Part shown: positions 15,772 to 23,689 of the stretch, in pieces
How the letters are laid out: each line of letters starts with the position of its first letter
Position numbering within the stretch: the first letter of the stretch is position 1
Source: Methylococcaceae bacterium UBA4132
GTDB taxonomy: Bacteria > Pseudomonadota > Gammaproteobacteria > Methylococcales > Methylomonadaceae
Direction: 5' to 3'
Assembly (NCBI GenBank): GCA_002380945.1
Contig: DFWO01000179.1
Coordinates: 1-31,411, forward strand
DNA: 31,411 bases
Program-made: the position numbers and the translations under genes
The notes under the pieces: model-generated
What the model was told of the DNA's origin: nothing
What the model saw: only the letters and a program-made list of their open reading frames with translations
Database searches by the model: none

Positions 15772-15786
15772 GATATTAATCTCTCG

Positions 15787-16086
15787 TTAATCCAAATAAT
15801 CGTCAATATCCATATCTTCTGCATTCGGTCGATGTTTATCGTTATCCGAATAACCCAAATCATCTATTTCAATATCATCAAACGGCGCACTCCAATCTTC
15901 TGGGTCTTCAATATAATCAAAGGTTGACCCATACCAACTGTCATGGTCATATTCACCAATATCACCATTTAGATATTGCACTTCAATAGTGTCATCATTT
16001 TCATCAATAGCAACAATTTTAAATTTTAGATTATTTTCTACGTCTTTATACCAGCTACCGATAATGGGGTCTGCTACAGTAGTCAT
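15787..16086 (-). CDS. Small acidic DUF6763-like protein
   Basis: 99 residues from the ATG at 16086 (MTTVADPIIGSWYKD), which has GAGGT 5 bases upstream; a TTG 12 bases earlier is unlikely. The N-terminal half reads like a small beta-barrel (SWYKDVENNLKFKIVAID, IEVQYLNGDIGEYDHDSWYG) and the C-terminal half is highly acidic (DDIEIDDLGYSD, MDIDDYLD). This resembles the family I know as DUF6763, short proteobacterial proteins of unknown function; the number is from memory. It is the first gene of the leftward group that includes the ATPase and metA. Confidence 0.7.
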   Translation of the reverse strand: MTTVADPIIGSWYKDVENNLKFKIVAIDENDDTIEVQYLNGDIGEYDHDSWYGSTFDYIEDPEDWSAPFDDIEIDDLGYSDNDKHRPNAEDMDIDDYLD

Positions 16087-16111
16087 ATTGCACCTCAATA
16101 GGTTAGTTGTT

Positions 16112-16144
16112 AGACCTTTCAGGTTCTAAAAACCTGAAAGGTCT
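16112..16144. terminator. 14-bp perfect hairpin after lysS
   Basis: AGACCTTTCAGGTT (16112-16125) and its exact complement (16131-16144) flank a 5-base loop, five bases past the lysS stop. It probably ends or weakens the prfB-lysS transcript, although no U-run follows on the minus strand. Confidence 0.6.
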
Positions 16145-16149
16145 GATTA

Positions 16150-17646
16150 TTACAATTTAGGTCTCATGTGTGGAAATAATAAAACATCACGAATCGACGG
16201 CGCGTCGGTGAATAACATCACCAAACGATCAATACCAATCCCCTCCCCTGCGGTCGGTGGCATACCGTGTTCTAACGCCGTAATGTAATCCGCATCAAAG
16301 TGCATAGCCTCATCATCACCCGCGTCTTTTTCATTCACTTGTTGCTGGAAACGAGCCGCTTGATCTTCGGCATCATTTAACTCAGTAAAACCATTGGCAA
16401 TTTCACGCCCGCCAACAAAAAATTCAAAACGATCAGTAATATGCGGATTATCATCATTACGACGCGCAAGCGGCGATACTTCCACAGGATACGCCGTAAT
16501 AAAAGTTGGATTCATTAACCGACTTTCCACCGTTTTTTCAAAAATTTCAATTTGAATTTTACCTAAACCGTAACTGTCTTTTACGGGTATGTGTAATTTT
16601 TCTGCTACTTTAACAGCCGCTTCGCGTGTGGCAATATCTGCTGCTGTTAAATCAGGATTAAAATGTAAAATCGATTCCTCTACCGTCATGCGCACAAACG
16701 GCTGACCGAAATCATACTCTTCACCTTGATAAGTAATCACCGTATGCCCAACCACTTCTTGAGCAATACCGCGTAACATCGCCTCAGTTAAATCCATTAA
16801 ATCGCCATATTCTGCATACGCTTGATAAAACTCCAGCATGGTAAATTCAGGATTATGTCGTGTTGATAAGCCCTCATTACGGAAATTACGATTAATTTCA
16901 AATACCCGTTCAAACCCACCAACAACTAAACGTTTTAAATATAACTCAGGCGCGATACGCAAATACATATCCATATCTAAAGCATTATGATAAGTCATAA
17001 AAGGACGCGCCGTAGCCCCGCCTGGAATAACCTGCATCATCGGCGTTTCGACTTCTAAAAAATCGCGCTCAATTAAAAATTGACGAATATAAGCCACGAT
17101 TTTAGAACGAATTAAAAACGTTTGTCGCGTCTGCTCACTCATAATTAAATCTAAATACCGCTGACGGTATTTAATTTCCGAATCTGCAATACCATGAAAC
17201 TTTTCAGGCAATGGACGCAACGCCTTTGTTAATAAGCGAATCGCATCAACTTTAATACTTAACTCGCCAGTCTGGGTTTTAAATAAAGTCCCTTCCGCAC
17301 CGATAATATCGCCAATATCCCATTTCTTAAACTGCTCGTTATAAAAACCCTCAGGTAATAAATCACGCGTCACATATAATTGAATCTTGCCCGACATATC
17401 TTGAATATGTACAAAACTGGCTTTACCCATTACCCGCCGCGTCATAATTCGCCCCGCTAATTGAAATCGTAGCGGCTCAGCCTCTAATTCCTCTTTAGAC
17501 AGTTCCGAATAGCGTGCCAATAATTCCCCCGCAATCACATTGCGGCGAAAATCAGTCGGAAACGCAATACTATTTTCCCGCAGCTCAGTTAATTTGCTAC
17601 GGCGTTGTTTAATCTGTTCTTGTTCGTCTTGGATTTGTTCTGACAT
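16150..17646 (-). CDS. lysS: Lysyl-tRNA synthetase, class II
   Basis: Charges tRNA-Lys. The 498-residue length is standard. An N-terminal OB-fold (about 60-175: LAGRIMTRRVMGKASFVHIQ) binds the anticodon. The catalytic domain follows with motif 1 (FLEVETPMMQVIPGGATARP), motif 2 (FERVFEINRNFRNEGLSTRH, NPEFTMLEFYQAYAEY) and motif 3 (GIGIDRLVMLFTDAPSIRDV) near the C-terminus. In many gammaproteobacteria lysS directly follows prfB; here 1.7 kb with two extra genes lies between. No Shine-Dalgarno is clear before the ATG, and only 34 AT-rich bases separate it from the preceding cassette. Confidence 0.98.
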   Translation of the reverse strand: MSEQIQDEQEQIKQRRSKLTELRENSIAFPTDFRRNVIAGELLARYSELSKEELEAEPLRFQLAGRIMTRRVMGKASFVHIQDMSGKIQLYVTRDLLPEGFYNEQFKKWDIGDIIGAEGTLFKTQTGELSIKVDAIRLLTKALRPLPEKFHGIADSEIKYRQRYLDLIMSEQTRQTFLIRSKIVAYIRQFLIERDFLEVETPMMQVIPGGATARPFMTYHNALDMDMYLRIAPELYLKRLVVGGFERVFEINRNFRNEGLSTRHNPEFTMLEFYQAYAEYGDLMDLTEAMLRGIAQEVVGHTVITYQGEEYDFGQPFVRMTVEESILHFNPDLTAADIATREAAVKVAEKLHIPVKDSYGLGKIQIEIFEKTVESRLMNPTFITAYPVEVSPLARRNDDNPHITDRFEFFVGGREIANGFTELNDAEDQAARFQQQVNEKDAGDDEAMHFDADYITALEHGMPPTAGEGIGIDRLVMLFTDAPSIRDVLLFPHMRPKL

Positions 17647-17680
17647 GATTATTTAGTAATTTAAAAAATTTTTGGTTATA

Positions 17681-18529
17681 TCAAAAAAGTGACAGTTGTT
17701 CTGGAGATGTATCAATAGGAGGATAAAAAACACCAATAATGACAAAAGGGTTACTTGCCCATCCATGAAACTGCCGAGTTGTTCCTAAAAACAAATGAAT
17801 ATCTTTGGTTAAAAAGTCATTAAAATATTTTATCTTAACTTTTTCGGTAGCTAATTTTTCATCATTATTACTGGACTTCAAGCTATTCCAATACAGCATA
17901 CCAATTTCCCAATCTTCAATCATTAACGTGGATTCTTTTCCATCTTCATCGAGGAATTTATAAGAAAATTTATACGGTAGTTTATTTACTCGAGAAAACT
18001 CCTGTTTTACTTCATTTTCCTCTTGTAAATCGAATAAAGAAAATTGTTTGGCACTTTCTTCTAAATGTTTAATACAATCGGCATTCCATTCCCGTTCAGC
18101 TTTTTCAATTACAAAACCAATAATTCTTTGAGGTTTAAATATCGCCAATGAAAGTTCATTGTTATTGGCTTTTGTAATTAAGCCAGCTAAGTTACGGTGT
18201 ATTTTATTTTTCTCGAATAGAATAGATTTTCTTGTTTTCCAACTTCTATCTTTATCAGTGTCAACAGATTCACCCAGCACAATTGCATCGGGGTCAACAA
18301 CTCTGTAGCTTTCTGGTCTTGGGTCATTAGTATTTTTAACTAATGACAATTCTATCCACTGATACTTTTTATAATGTTGTTCATAATCTAGCTTTCTAAA
18401 TGGTAATGGATAAATACGCACCCATGTACCATCGTCTAAAATACCCGCAGTACAAACCAATTCGTCATATTTTTTTGAAAGAGTTGGATAAGTTTTTACT
18501 ACGATAAAAACCTTGCGTTTTTCACTCAT
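17681..18529 (-). CDS. Unknown protein paired with the DUF488 gene
   Basis: A 282-residue soluble protein I cannot assign. It opens with a basic strand-rich segment (KRKVFIVVKTYPTLSKKYDE, LVCTAGILDDGTWVRIYPLP), then WIELSLVKNTNDPRPESYRV, a central charged region, FDLQEENEVKQEF and a C-terminal strand pattern (KDIHLFLGTTRQFHGWASNP, FVIIGVFYPP). TAGILDDGTWVRIYPLPFR looks like a beta-hairpin of an OB- or SH3-like fold, by impression only. The start ATG overlaps the stop of the DUF488 gene (ATGA, 18526-18529), a strong sign of translational coupling and joint function. Its ending PEQLSLF is hydrophobic. It is visibly AT-rich compared with prfB. No signal peptide or membrane helix is seen. Confidence 0.75.
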   Translation of the reverse strand: MSEKRKVFIVVKTYPTLSKKYDELVCTAGILDDGTWVRIYPLPFRKLDYEQHYKKYQWIELSLVKNTNDPRPESYRVVDPDAIVLGESVDTDKDRSWKTRKSILFEKNKIHRNLAGLITKANNNELSLAIFKPQRIIGFVIEKAEREWNADCIKHLEESAKQFSLFDLQEENEVKQEFSRVNKLPYKFSYKFLDEDGKESTLMIEDWEIGMLYWNSLKSSNNDEKLATEKVKIKYFNDFLTKDIHLFLGTTRQFHGWASNPFVIIGVFYPPIDTSPEQLSLF

Positions 18530-19356
18530 AAATGAACCACTTTAATATCGGAATGATTTGCCAAATAATCACTAACGCAATGACGGTGACAAGATTTTGG
18601 TTTTTCTTCAAAACAGGTTAATGCAATACGCTTTCCTTGTTCCAAAGTGCTAACCAAGTCTTGAAGATAAATTTTTTTATTAGGCAAGTTTTTTTTATAT
18701 TCATCAAACAACTTTATATAATCTGATTCTTTATCTAAATTTTGACGTTTTTCAGAAACAATACCTAACTCAGGTATGTGACGATATTCAATATCAAATT
18801 TAGATAACATTTTAGATAAATTACCTTTAGAAAAACCAAATTTATGACTAAATGGATTTTTTCTTACGTCATAAAGTACTTGTACATTATTTTCAATAAG
18901 TTTTGTTAGATACGTTTCAAGACTAGAGCCTTCATAACCAATTGTAAAAAGGTCAATATCATTTTCATAATTTTGAGTATTCTCTGGATAATTATTATCA
19001 ATAAATTCAGTTAATCCACTGCTAAGTAATTCTTTACGAACATGAAGCCATTTCGCTATTAACTGACGCTCTAAGTTTTTTACACCATCACTTAAAAAAG
19101 GTTTATCCTTCAAAAAAATAGTATTCTCTGCAAAAACAATCCAATCTTTTTGAGCTAAAACTTCTAAATCTGAGCTAGCTTGAAAAGAATAATAACTACC
19201 TTCATAACGTACAAAGTCATAGTAATTTATCGTATTTTCTCGATGCCATAAAAATAATAGCTTTTGAAAATCACTTAACAAAATACAACCTGTTCGTTCC
19301 AACAAAAATAATAAAAAGCGTTGGCGATGATAAGTTGGAGCAGAGCGGACTATCAT
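18526..19356 (-). CDS. Panacea-like/DUF488 two-domain protein
   Basis: I choose the ATG at 19356 (MIVRSAPTYHRQRF, 276 residues), one base after the prfB stop; a GTG at 19368 would overlap prfB. The C-terminal domain is DUF488: FTIGYEGSSLETYL (about 137-150), VLYDVRKNPFSHKFGFSK (161-177), IEYRHIPELGI, and the signature CFEEKPKSCHRHCV (248-261) with conserved Cys and His. DUF488 function is unknown. The N-terminal ~105 residues (FLLFLLERTGCILLSDFQ, KLLFLWHREN, YYDFVRYEGSYYSFQASSDL) follow the pattern of the SocA/Panacea (former DUF4065) domain, known as an antitoxin or chaperone-like domain in toxin-antitoxin pairs. That assignment rests on pattern memory. The gene is AT-rich, coupled to the 282-aa gene, and inserted between prfB and lysS. 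Confidence 0.8.
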   Translation of the reverse strand: MIVRSAPTYHRQRFLLFLLERTGCILLSDFQKLLFLWHRENTINYYDFVRYEGSYYSFQASSDLEVLAQKDWIVFAENTIFLKDKPFLSDGVKNLERQLIAKWLHVRKELLSSGLTEFIDNNYPENTQNYENDIDLFTIGYEGSSLETYLTKLIENNVQVLYDVRKNPFSHKFGFSKGNLSKMLSKFDIEYRHIPELGIVSEKRQNLDKESDYIKLFDEYKKNLPNKKIYLQDLVSTLEQGKRIALTCFEEKPKSCHRHCVSDYLANHSDIKVVHL

Positions 19357-19357
19357 A

Positions 19358-20456
19358 TTACAACCCACTCTTCAAACTCGCTTCAATAAACTGATCCAAA
19401 TCGCCGTCTAGGACGGCTTGGGTGTTGCCTGTTTCTACGCCTGTGCGTAGGTCTTTGATGCGTGATTGGTCTAGGACATAAGAGCGGATTTGACTGCCCC
19501 AGCCGATGTCGGATTTGCTGTCTTCTAACGCTTGCTGGGTTTCTGAGCGTTTGCGTATTTCTAGCTCGTATAATTTAGCTTTGAGTTGTTTCATCGCGGT
19601 GTCACGGTTTTTATGTTGCGAGCGGTCGCTTTGGCATTGCACGACGATGTTAGTGGGTATGTGGGTCATACGCACGGCGGATTCGGTTTTGTTGATGTGC
19701 TGACCGCCTGCACCACTGGCTCTATACACATCTACGCGAATATCGGCAGGATTAAGGTCTATGTCGATGTCATCGTCAATTTCAGGCGAGACGAACACGG
19801 AGGCGAACGAGGTATGACGGCGATTGCCTGAGTCAAATGGTGATTTTCTGACTAAGCGGTGTACGCCTGTTTCAGTGCGCAACCAGCCAAACGCGTATTC
19901 ACCTTCAAATTTGATGGTGGCACTTTTAATACCTGCGACATCACCTTGTGATTCTTCAATCAGTTCGGTTTTAAAGCCTTTGCGCTCACCCCAGCGTAAA
20001 AACATCCGTTCTAGCATGGATGCCCAATCTTGCGCTTCGGTGCCGCCTGAGCCTGATTGTATATCAAGGAAGGCGTTATTCGCGTCCATTTGTCCTGAGA
20101 ACATACGGCGAAATTCGAGGTCAGCGACACGGTGTTCAAAATGATCTAAGTCGCCAACGACGGTATCAACGGTTTCTTCGTCGTCTTCTTCGATAGCCAT
20201 GAGTAAGAGTTCTTCGGCATCGGCAAGTCCGCGATCTAGTTCGGTGATGGTGTTGACGATGGCTTCTAGTTGTCCACGTTCTTTGCCTAGGGCTTGGGCA
20301 AGTTCTGGGTTATCCCAAATTTTTGGGTTTTCTAGTTCGCGTAAGACTTCAACGAGGCGTTCGCTTTTGGTATCAAAGTCAAAGATACCCCCTGAGCGCG
20401 TCACCACGGCTTTTAAGGTCGGCGATTTTATTTTTAATTGGATTTATTTCTTGCAT
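19358..20456 (-). CDS. prfB: Peptide chain release factor 2 (programmed +1 frameshift)
   Basis: RF2 recognises UAA and UGA and triggers peptide release. The zero frame runs from the ATG at 20456 for 25 codons (MQEINPIKNKIADLKSRGD, then ALRGYL) to a TGA at 20381-20379. Shifting +1 at CTT-TGA-C continues DFDTKSERLVEVL to the stop at 19358, giving 365 residues, the E. coli length. The anticodon-like motif SPF is present (RKSPFDSGNRRHTSF), and GGQ lies in YRASGAGGQHINKTE. The residue equivalent to E. coli K-12 Thr246 is Ala, the form usual outside K-12. Ignoring the shift would give a false start at the internal MVTRSGG ORF. The next gene starts one base after the stop. Confidence 0.97.
20378..20393 (-). 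promoter_or_regulatory. RF2 autoregulatory frameshift site
   Basis: On the minus strand the sequence is AGGGGG-TAT-CTT-TGA-C. The internal Shine-Dalgarno-like AGGGGG three bases before CTT, the slippery CTT and the UGA-C stop context equal the E. coli element. When RF2 is scarce, slow reading of UGA lets the ribosome slip +1 and make more RF2. Confidence 0.97.
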
Positions 20457-20729
20457 GGTTGCGGCTTGTGATTCGGCGATAAAAACGATAAGAGTTGTCG
20501 ATTATAAACTAGATGTTTTTGTATAATTCATCTTTTAAGAAAAAAACGATGTCTTTACAGTTTGGAGTGGCGGTGATTGCTGTTGCTGGGTGTGCTAAAA
20601 TGATTCTGTTAGACAATGTAAAGTATTAAAATTAAGGTTTTATATCAAAACGATTTCACGCTAACAGCTCAATCAAACGCCAGTGCGTTAAATTCCGCTA
20701 TCTACTAACATAGTTTAACTAAAGAAAAT
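20457..20729. promoter_or_regulatory. Divergent promoter region of prfB and the TPR gene
   Basis: On the minus strand a perfect TATAAT (plus-strand ATTATA at 20501-20506) lies about 45 bases before the prfB ATG; its -35 is poor. On the plus strand the TPR gene start at 20730 is preceded by an AAAGAAA-type weak ribosome site. A 26-codon ORF (20549-20629) is present but not convincing. Confidence 0.4.
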
Positions 20730-21758
20730 ATGAAAAAACTTGTTCTTATTTGTTTGTTTCTTGCTGTGATTATAAGTGGTGGTTGGGCTGTTCATTTTTA
20801 TCAGCATTCACAACCTAAAACCACCGATGATGGCGGTGCTGGCTATTTGGTTGCTCATGGCAATGATTTTTTGAATATTGGTCGTTATGATGAGGCTAAA
20901 AAATTATTTGTGAGTGCGTTAACGGCTGACCCCAAAAATGTTAAGGCTGCATGGGGTTTGAAAAAAACCGAGGCGAAAGATTCTTTATCTAATAATACGT
21001 TCAAAATAGCAGTTGACGCGCTTTATCAACAAGACCCAAGCGATGCACATGTGAATTTATTTCTAGGCGAATTTTATTTAGCTAATCATGAGTTTGATAA
21101 CGCCAGACCTTATTTTGAACAAGCCATCACGCAAAATCCAAAATTGGCGGAAGCGCATTTTGATTTAGCTAGATTGTATTATCAACAAGGCAATTTTAAT
21201 GCAGCTAAATCAGAAATTTCACTGGCTATTGATATAGCACCCATACCGAGATACCGAAATCACTTGGCTCATGCTTATATTAAGCAAAATCATATTGATG
21301 CGGCAATTGCTGAATATGAAAAAAGCTCTGAATATCCAGCCTCTGCATTAGATGTGGCAGAACTTTATTGGCAACGAGACCGTTTTGATCTGGCGTTAAT
21401 TCGTCAATTACAAGCGGTGAAATTGCTGAATGATAAAACAGTGATGGCTAGACCTGAAAATCAAGACCCGTGGTCTTTTAAAATCAATGATGAACAAGCA
21501 ATTACTCTGTCCAAATTAGATGAAAAATTAAGTTATGCGTATCTGTGCTTATCGTTCACCTTGTATTTTTTGGACAATACTGAGGAAGCAGAACGGTATA
21601 TTCAGGAAATGCGTAATTTAGCTATTATTAGTCAAGCTGAAATTAACACGCTAGTAGGCATGAGATTGGATGCGTTAGTGCAAGAAAAGGCGAGTTTAGC
21701 CGCTCAGGTTGATGCGTTTAAAAATCTGTATTTGGTGACAACGGATACTACACGGTAA
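20730..21758 (+). CDS. Membrane-anchored TPR-repeat protein
   Basis: 342 residues. An N-terminal helix (LVLICLFLAVIISGGWAVHF, about 4-23) anchors or exports the protein; the rest is helical. TPR units are visible as GNDFLNIGRYDEAKKLFVSA (about 45-64), LGEFYLANHEFDNARPYFEQ, DLARLYYQQGNFNAAKSEIS and LAHAYIKQNHIDAAIAEYEK, together spanning about 40-195. A second helical part, including ALIRQLQAVKLL and AYLCLSFTLYFLDNTEEAER, follows. TPRs mediate protein binding; no partner is evident. It is monocistronic, between divergent prfB and the convergent SLT gene. Confidence 0.8.
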   Translation: MKKLVLICLFLAVIISGGWAVHFYQHSQPKTTDDGGAGYLVAHGNDFLNIGRYDEAKKLFVSALTADPKNVKAAWGLKKTEAKDSLSNNTFKIAVDALYQQDPSDAHVNLFLGEFYLANHEFDNARPYFEQAITQNPKLAEAHFDLARLYYQQGNFNAAKSEISLAIDIAPIPRYRNHLAHAYIKQNHIDAAIAEYEKSSEYPASALDVAELYWQRDRFDLALIRQLQAVKLLNDKTVMARPENQDPWSFKINDEQAITLSKLDEKLSYAYLCLSFTLYFLDNTEEAERYIQEMRNLAIISQAEINTLVGMRLDALVQEKASLAAQVDAFKNLYLVTTDTTR

Positions 21759-21806
21759 TCAAGCAAACTCACGCCGAGATGATTAGCTTATTACCGTTCT
21801 GAAAAT

Positions 21807-22478
21807 CTATTGCTTGTACAAAGCTAATACTTGTCTGACGTAATCTTGGGTTTCACGATAAGGCGGAATGGTGTTGTTATACCTGATAACCGCATTTTCG
21901 CCCGCATTGTAAGCTGCGATAGCAAGGTCTAGTCTAGGACCAAACATCGTAATTAAATGCTTTAGATAACGCGTACCACCCTCTACATTTTGATCGGGAT
22001 CGTTGCGATCGAGAACACCAAATCGTTGTGCGGTAGCAGGCATTAACTGCATTAACCCTGCTGCGCCTGCGGATGAAATAGCCGTTGAATTGTAAGCTGA
22101 TTCCGTTTGAATTACCGCATGAAGCAATTTCTCATCAACTTGATGACGTTGCGCTGCATCAGCAATCAGTTCGCTATATCTAGCTTTATTAACGCCTGAA
22201 AACGTATGTCGTTTAAAAACGGCTGCCATAAATGGGCTACCGCTACCTTTATTAACACCTGAAAACGTATGCCTCTTAAGGAAAGCGGTCAGAAATGGGT
22301 TAGCTCTACCATTTGCTGACGGTGGATGCACAGGGGTTTTAATAATGCGTTTGTACAACTTATTTCTGGGCGCATCAGTATAAAAAACATGACCACTGTC
22401 ATCGACATATTTATACACATCTGCCATTACCTGATTTGAGGCAAGTAAAGCTAATGAAATAACGGTAATTTTCAACAT
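21807..22478 (-). CDS. DUF4124/SLT lytic transglycosylase
   Basis: 223 residues, periplasmic. Signal peptide at 1-19 (MLKITVISLALLASNQVMA) is followed by a DUF4124 segment (DVYKYVDDSGHVFYTDAP, 20-37), a linker with a duplicated unit (61-81 and 82-100), and an SLT goose-lysozyme-like domain (about 101-220). Catalytic Glu126 lies in AVIQTESAYNS; AAGLMQLMPATAQRFGV, NVEGGTRYLKHL, LDLAIAAYNAGENAV and YVRQVLALY follow in family order. Such enzymes cut the glycan strands of peptidoglycan to 1,6-anhydromuropeptides. It is the last gene of the MutS-like/purT/SLT run, 8 bases after purT. Confidence 0.93.
   Translation of the reverse strand: MLKITVISLALLASNQVMADVYKYVDDSGHVFYTDAPRNKLYKRIIKTPVHPPSANGRANPFLTAFLKRHTFSGVNKGSGSPFMAAVFKRHTFSGVNKARYSELIADAAQRHQVDEKLLHAVIQTESAYNSTAISSAGAAGLMQLMPATAQRFGVLDRNDPDQNVEGGTRYLKHLITMFGPRLDLAIAAYNAGENAVIRYNNTIPPYRETQDYVRQVLALYKQ
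22179..22298 (-). repeat. 63-bp in-frame tandem duplication in the SLT gene
   Basis: Two copies with a 63-base period encode PFLTAFLKRHTFSGVNKGSGS and PFMAAVFKRHTFSGVNKAR. KRHTFSGVNK is identical in both. The copies have diverged at several bases, mostly outside that core. They lie in the linker between the DUF4124 and SLT domains and would lengthen it by 21 residues. Confidence 0.9.
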
Positions 22479-22486
22479 TTTTAACC

Positions 22487-23689
22487 CTATTCGCTATGTT
22501 TAACCACTATGCAGTTGGCGGCTTTAATCGCTTTTGCTCTCGCTTCATCAACAGTTGGCGCGTGTGCTAATGCCACTCCCATACGTCTGTTAGTAAAAGC
22601 TTCTGGTTTGCCAAATAAACGCACATCGCTGTCAGGAACGCTTAGTGCTTGTGCTAAGCCTTCATATACTACGCCTTTTGCATCAATACCGCCTAAAATA
22701 ACTGCACTCGCACCTGTTTTTTGTAACTGAGTATTTACAGGTAAGCCTAAAATGGCTCTGGCGTGTAATTCAAATTCGTTTTGTGCTTGAGTAATCATTG
22801 TTACCATGCCCGTATCGTGCGGTCTTGGACTTACTTCACTGAACCAAACGTTATCACCTTGAACAAATAGCTCAACCCCAAACAAACCTAAGCCGCCAAT
22901 TTCAGTGGTGACTTTCGCGGCAATGTCTTGCGATAAAGCAAGGGCTGCGGCAGTCATGGCTTGCGGTTGCCAACTTTCGCGGTAATCGCCGTGTTCTTGA
23001 AGGTGTCCGATGGGTTCGCAAAAATGTGTTTTAATCTCTCCGTGTGTATTTTTGGCGCGGACGGTTAATAGTGTGATTTCAAAATCGAAATTAATTTTGG
23101 CTTCGACTATTACTTTACCCGTATCGACACGCCCGCTGGCTTTAGCATAAACCCACGCGGCTTGCAGTTGGTCTGGTGTTTTGACCATTGACTGCCCTTT
23201 ACCTGACGACGACATGGTGGGCTTAATAAAACATGGATAGCCGATGCCATTATCAACAGCGGCTTTTAATTCAGCGAACGACTGAGCAAACGCATAGCGC
23301 GAGGTGGGAATGTTAAGTTGTTCAGCAACTAACGTGCGTATGCCTTCCCGATTCATAGTTAACTGAATAGCTCTGGCATTCGGCACAACGGTACACGCAC
23401 CTTCGGCTTCAATCTCAGCCAATGCTGCTGTGGCAATTGCTTCGATTTCTGGAATAATAAAATCAGGTTGTTCCAAGGCAATCAGTTTTTTCACTGCTTC
23501 GCCATCAGTCATATCAATAACATGACTGCGATGGGCAACGTGTTGAGCAGGCGCGTCGGGATAACGGTCAACGGCAATCACTTCAACGCCATAGCGTTGT
23601 AGCGCAATAGTTAACTCTTTACCTAACTCACCGCTCCCTAGTAATAAAGCTTTAGTCGCGCTGTTAGTTAATGCTGTGCCTATATTCAT
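22487..23689 (-). CDS. purT: Formate-dependent phosphoribosylglycinamide formyltransferase
   Basis: PurT converts GAR, formate and ATP to formyl-GAR in purine synthesis, bypassing folate-dependent PurN. The 400-residue ATP-grasp protein begins with a Rossmann part (KALLLGSGELGKELTIALQR, VIAVDRYPDAPAQHVAH), then PEIEAIAT, the ATP-grasp loop PTMSSSGKGQSMV, FDFEITLLTVR, GLFGVELFVQGDNVWFSEVS and PRPHDTGMVTM near the Mg/ATP site, ending in RRMGVALAHAPTVDEARAKA. Its ATG overlaps the stop of the MutS-like gene by 4 bases (ATGA, 23686-23689), so the two are translationally coupled. Single-carbon organisms often hold formate pools, which would suit this enzyme. Confidence 0.96.
   Translation of the reverse strand: MNIGTALTNSATKALLLGSGELGKELTIALQRYGVEVIAVDRYPDAPAQHVAHRSHVIDMTDGEAVKKLIALEQPDFIIPEIEAIATAALAEIEAEGACTVVPNARAIQLTMNREGIRTLVAEQLNIPTSRYAFAQSFAELKAAVDNGIGYPCFIKPTMSSSGKGQSMVKTPDQLQAAWVYAKASGRVDTGKVIVEAKINFDFEITLLTVRAKNTHGEIKTHFCEPIGHLQEHGDYRESWQPQAMTAAALALSQDIAAKVTTEIGGLGLFGVELFVQGDNVWFSEVSPRPHDTGMVTMITQAQNEFELHARAILGLPVNTQLQKTGASAVILGGIDAKGVVYEGLAQALSVPDSDVRLFGKPEAFTNRRMGVALAHAPTVDEARAKAIKAANCIVVKHSE

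Noticed and set aside
19358..20407. prfB starting at the internal MVTRSGG codon
   Set aside because: The upstream 25 codons plus the frameshift element give the full RF2 N-terminus; the internal start is an artefact of ignoring the shift.
20549..20629. 26-codon ORF (MSLQFGVAVIAVAGCAKM...) between prfB and the TPR gene
   Set aside because: It has a lipobox-like AVAGC but no ribosome binding site and is too short to separate from chance in a promoter region.
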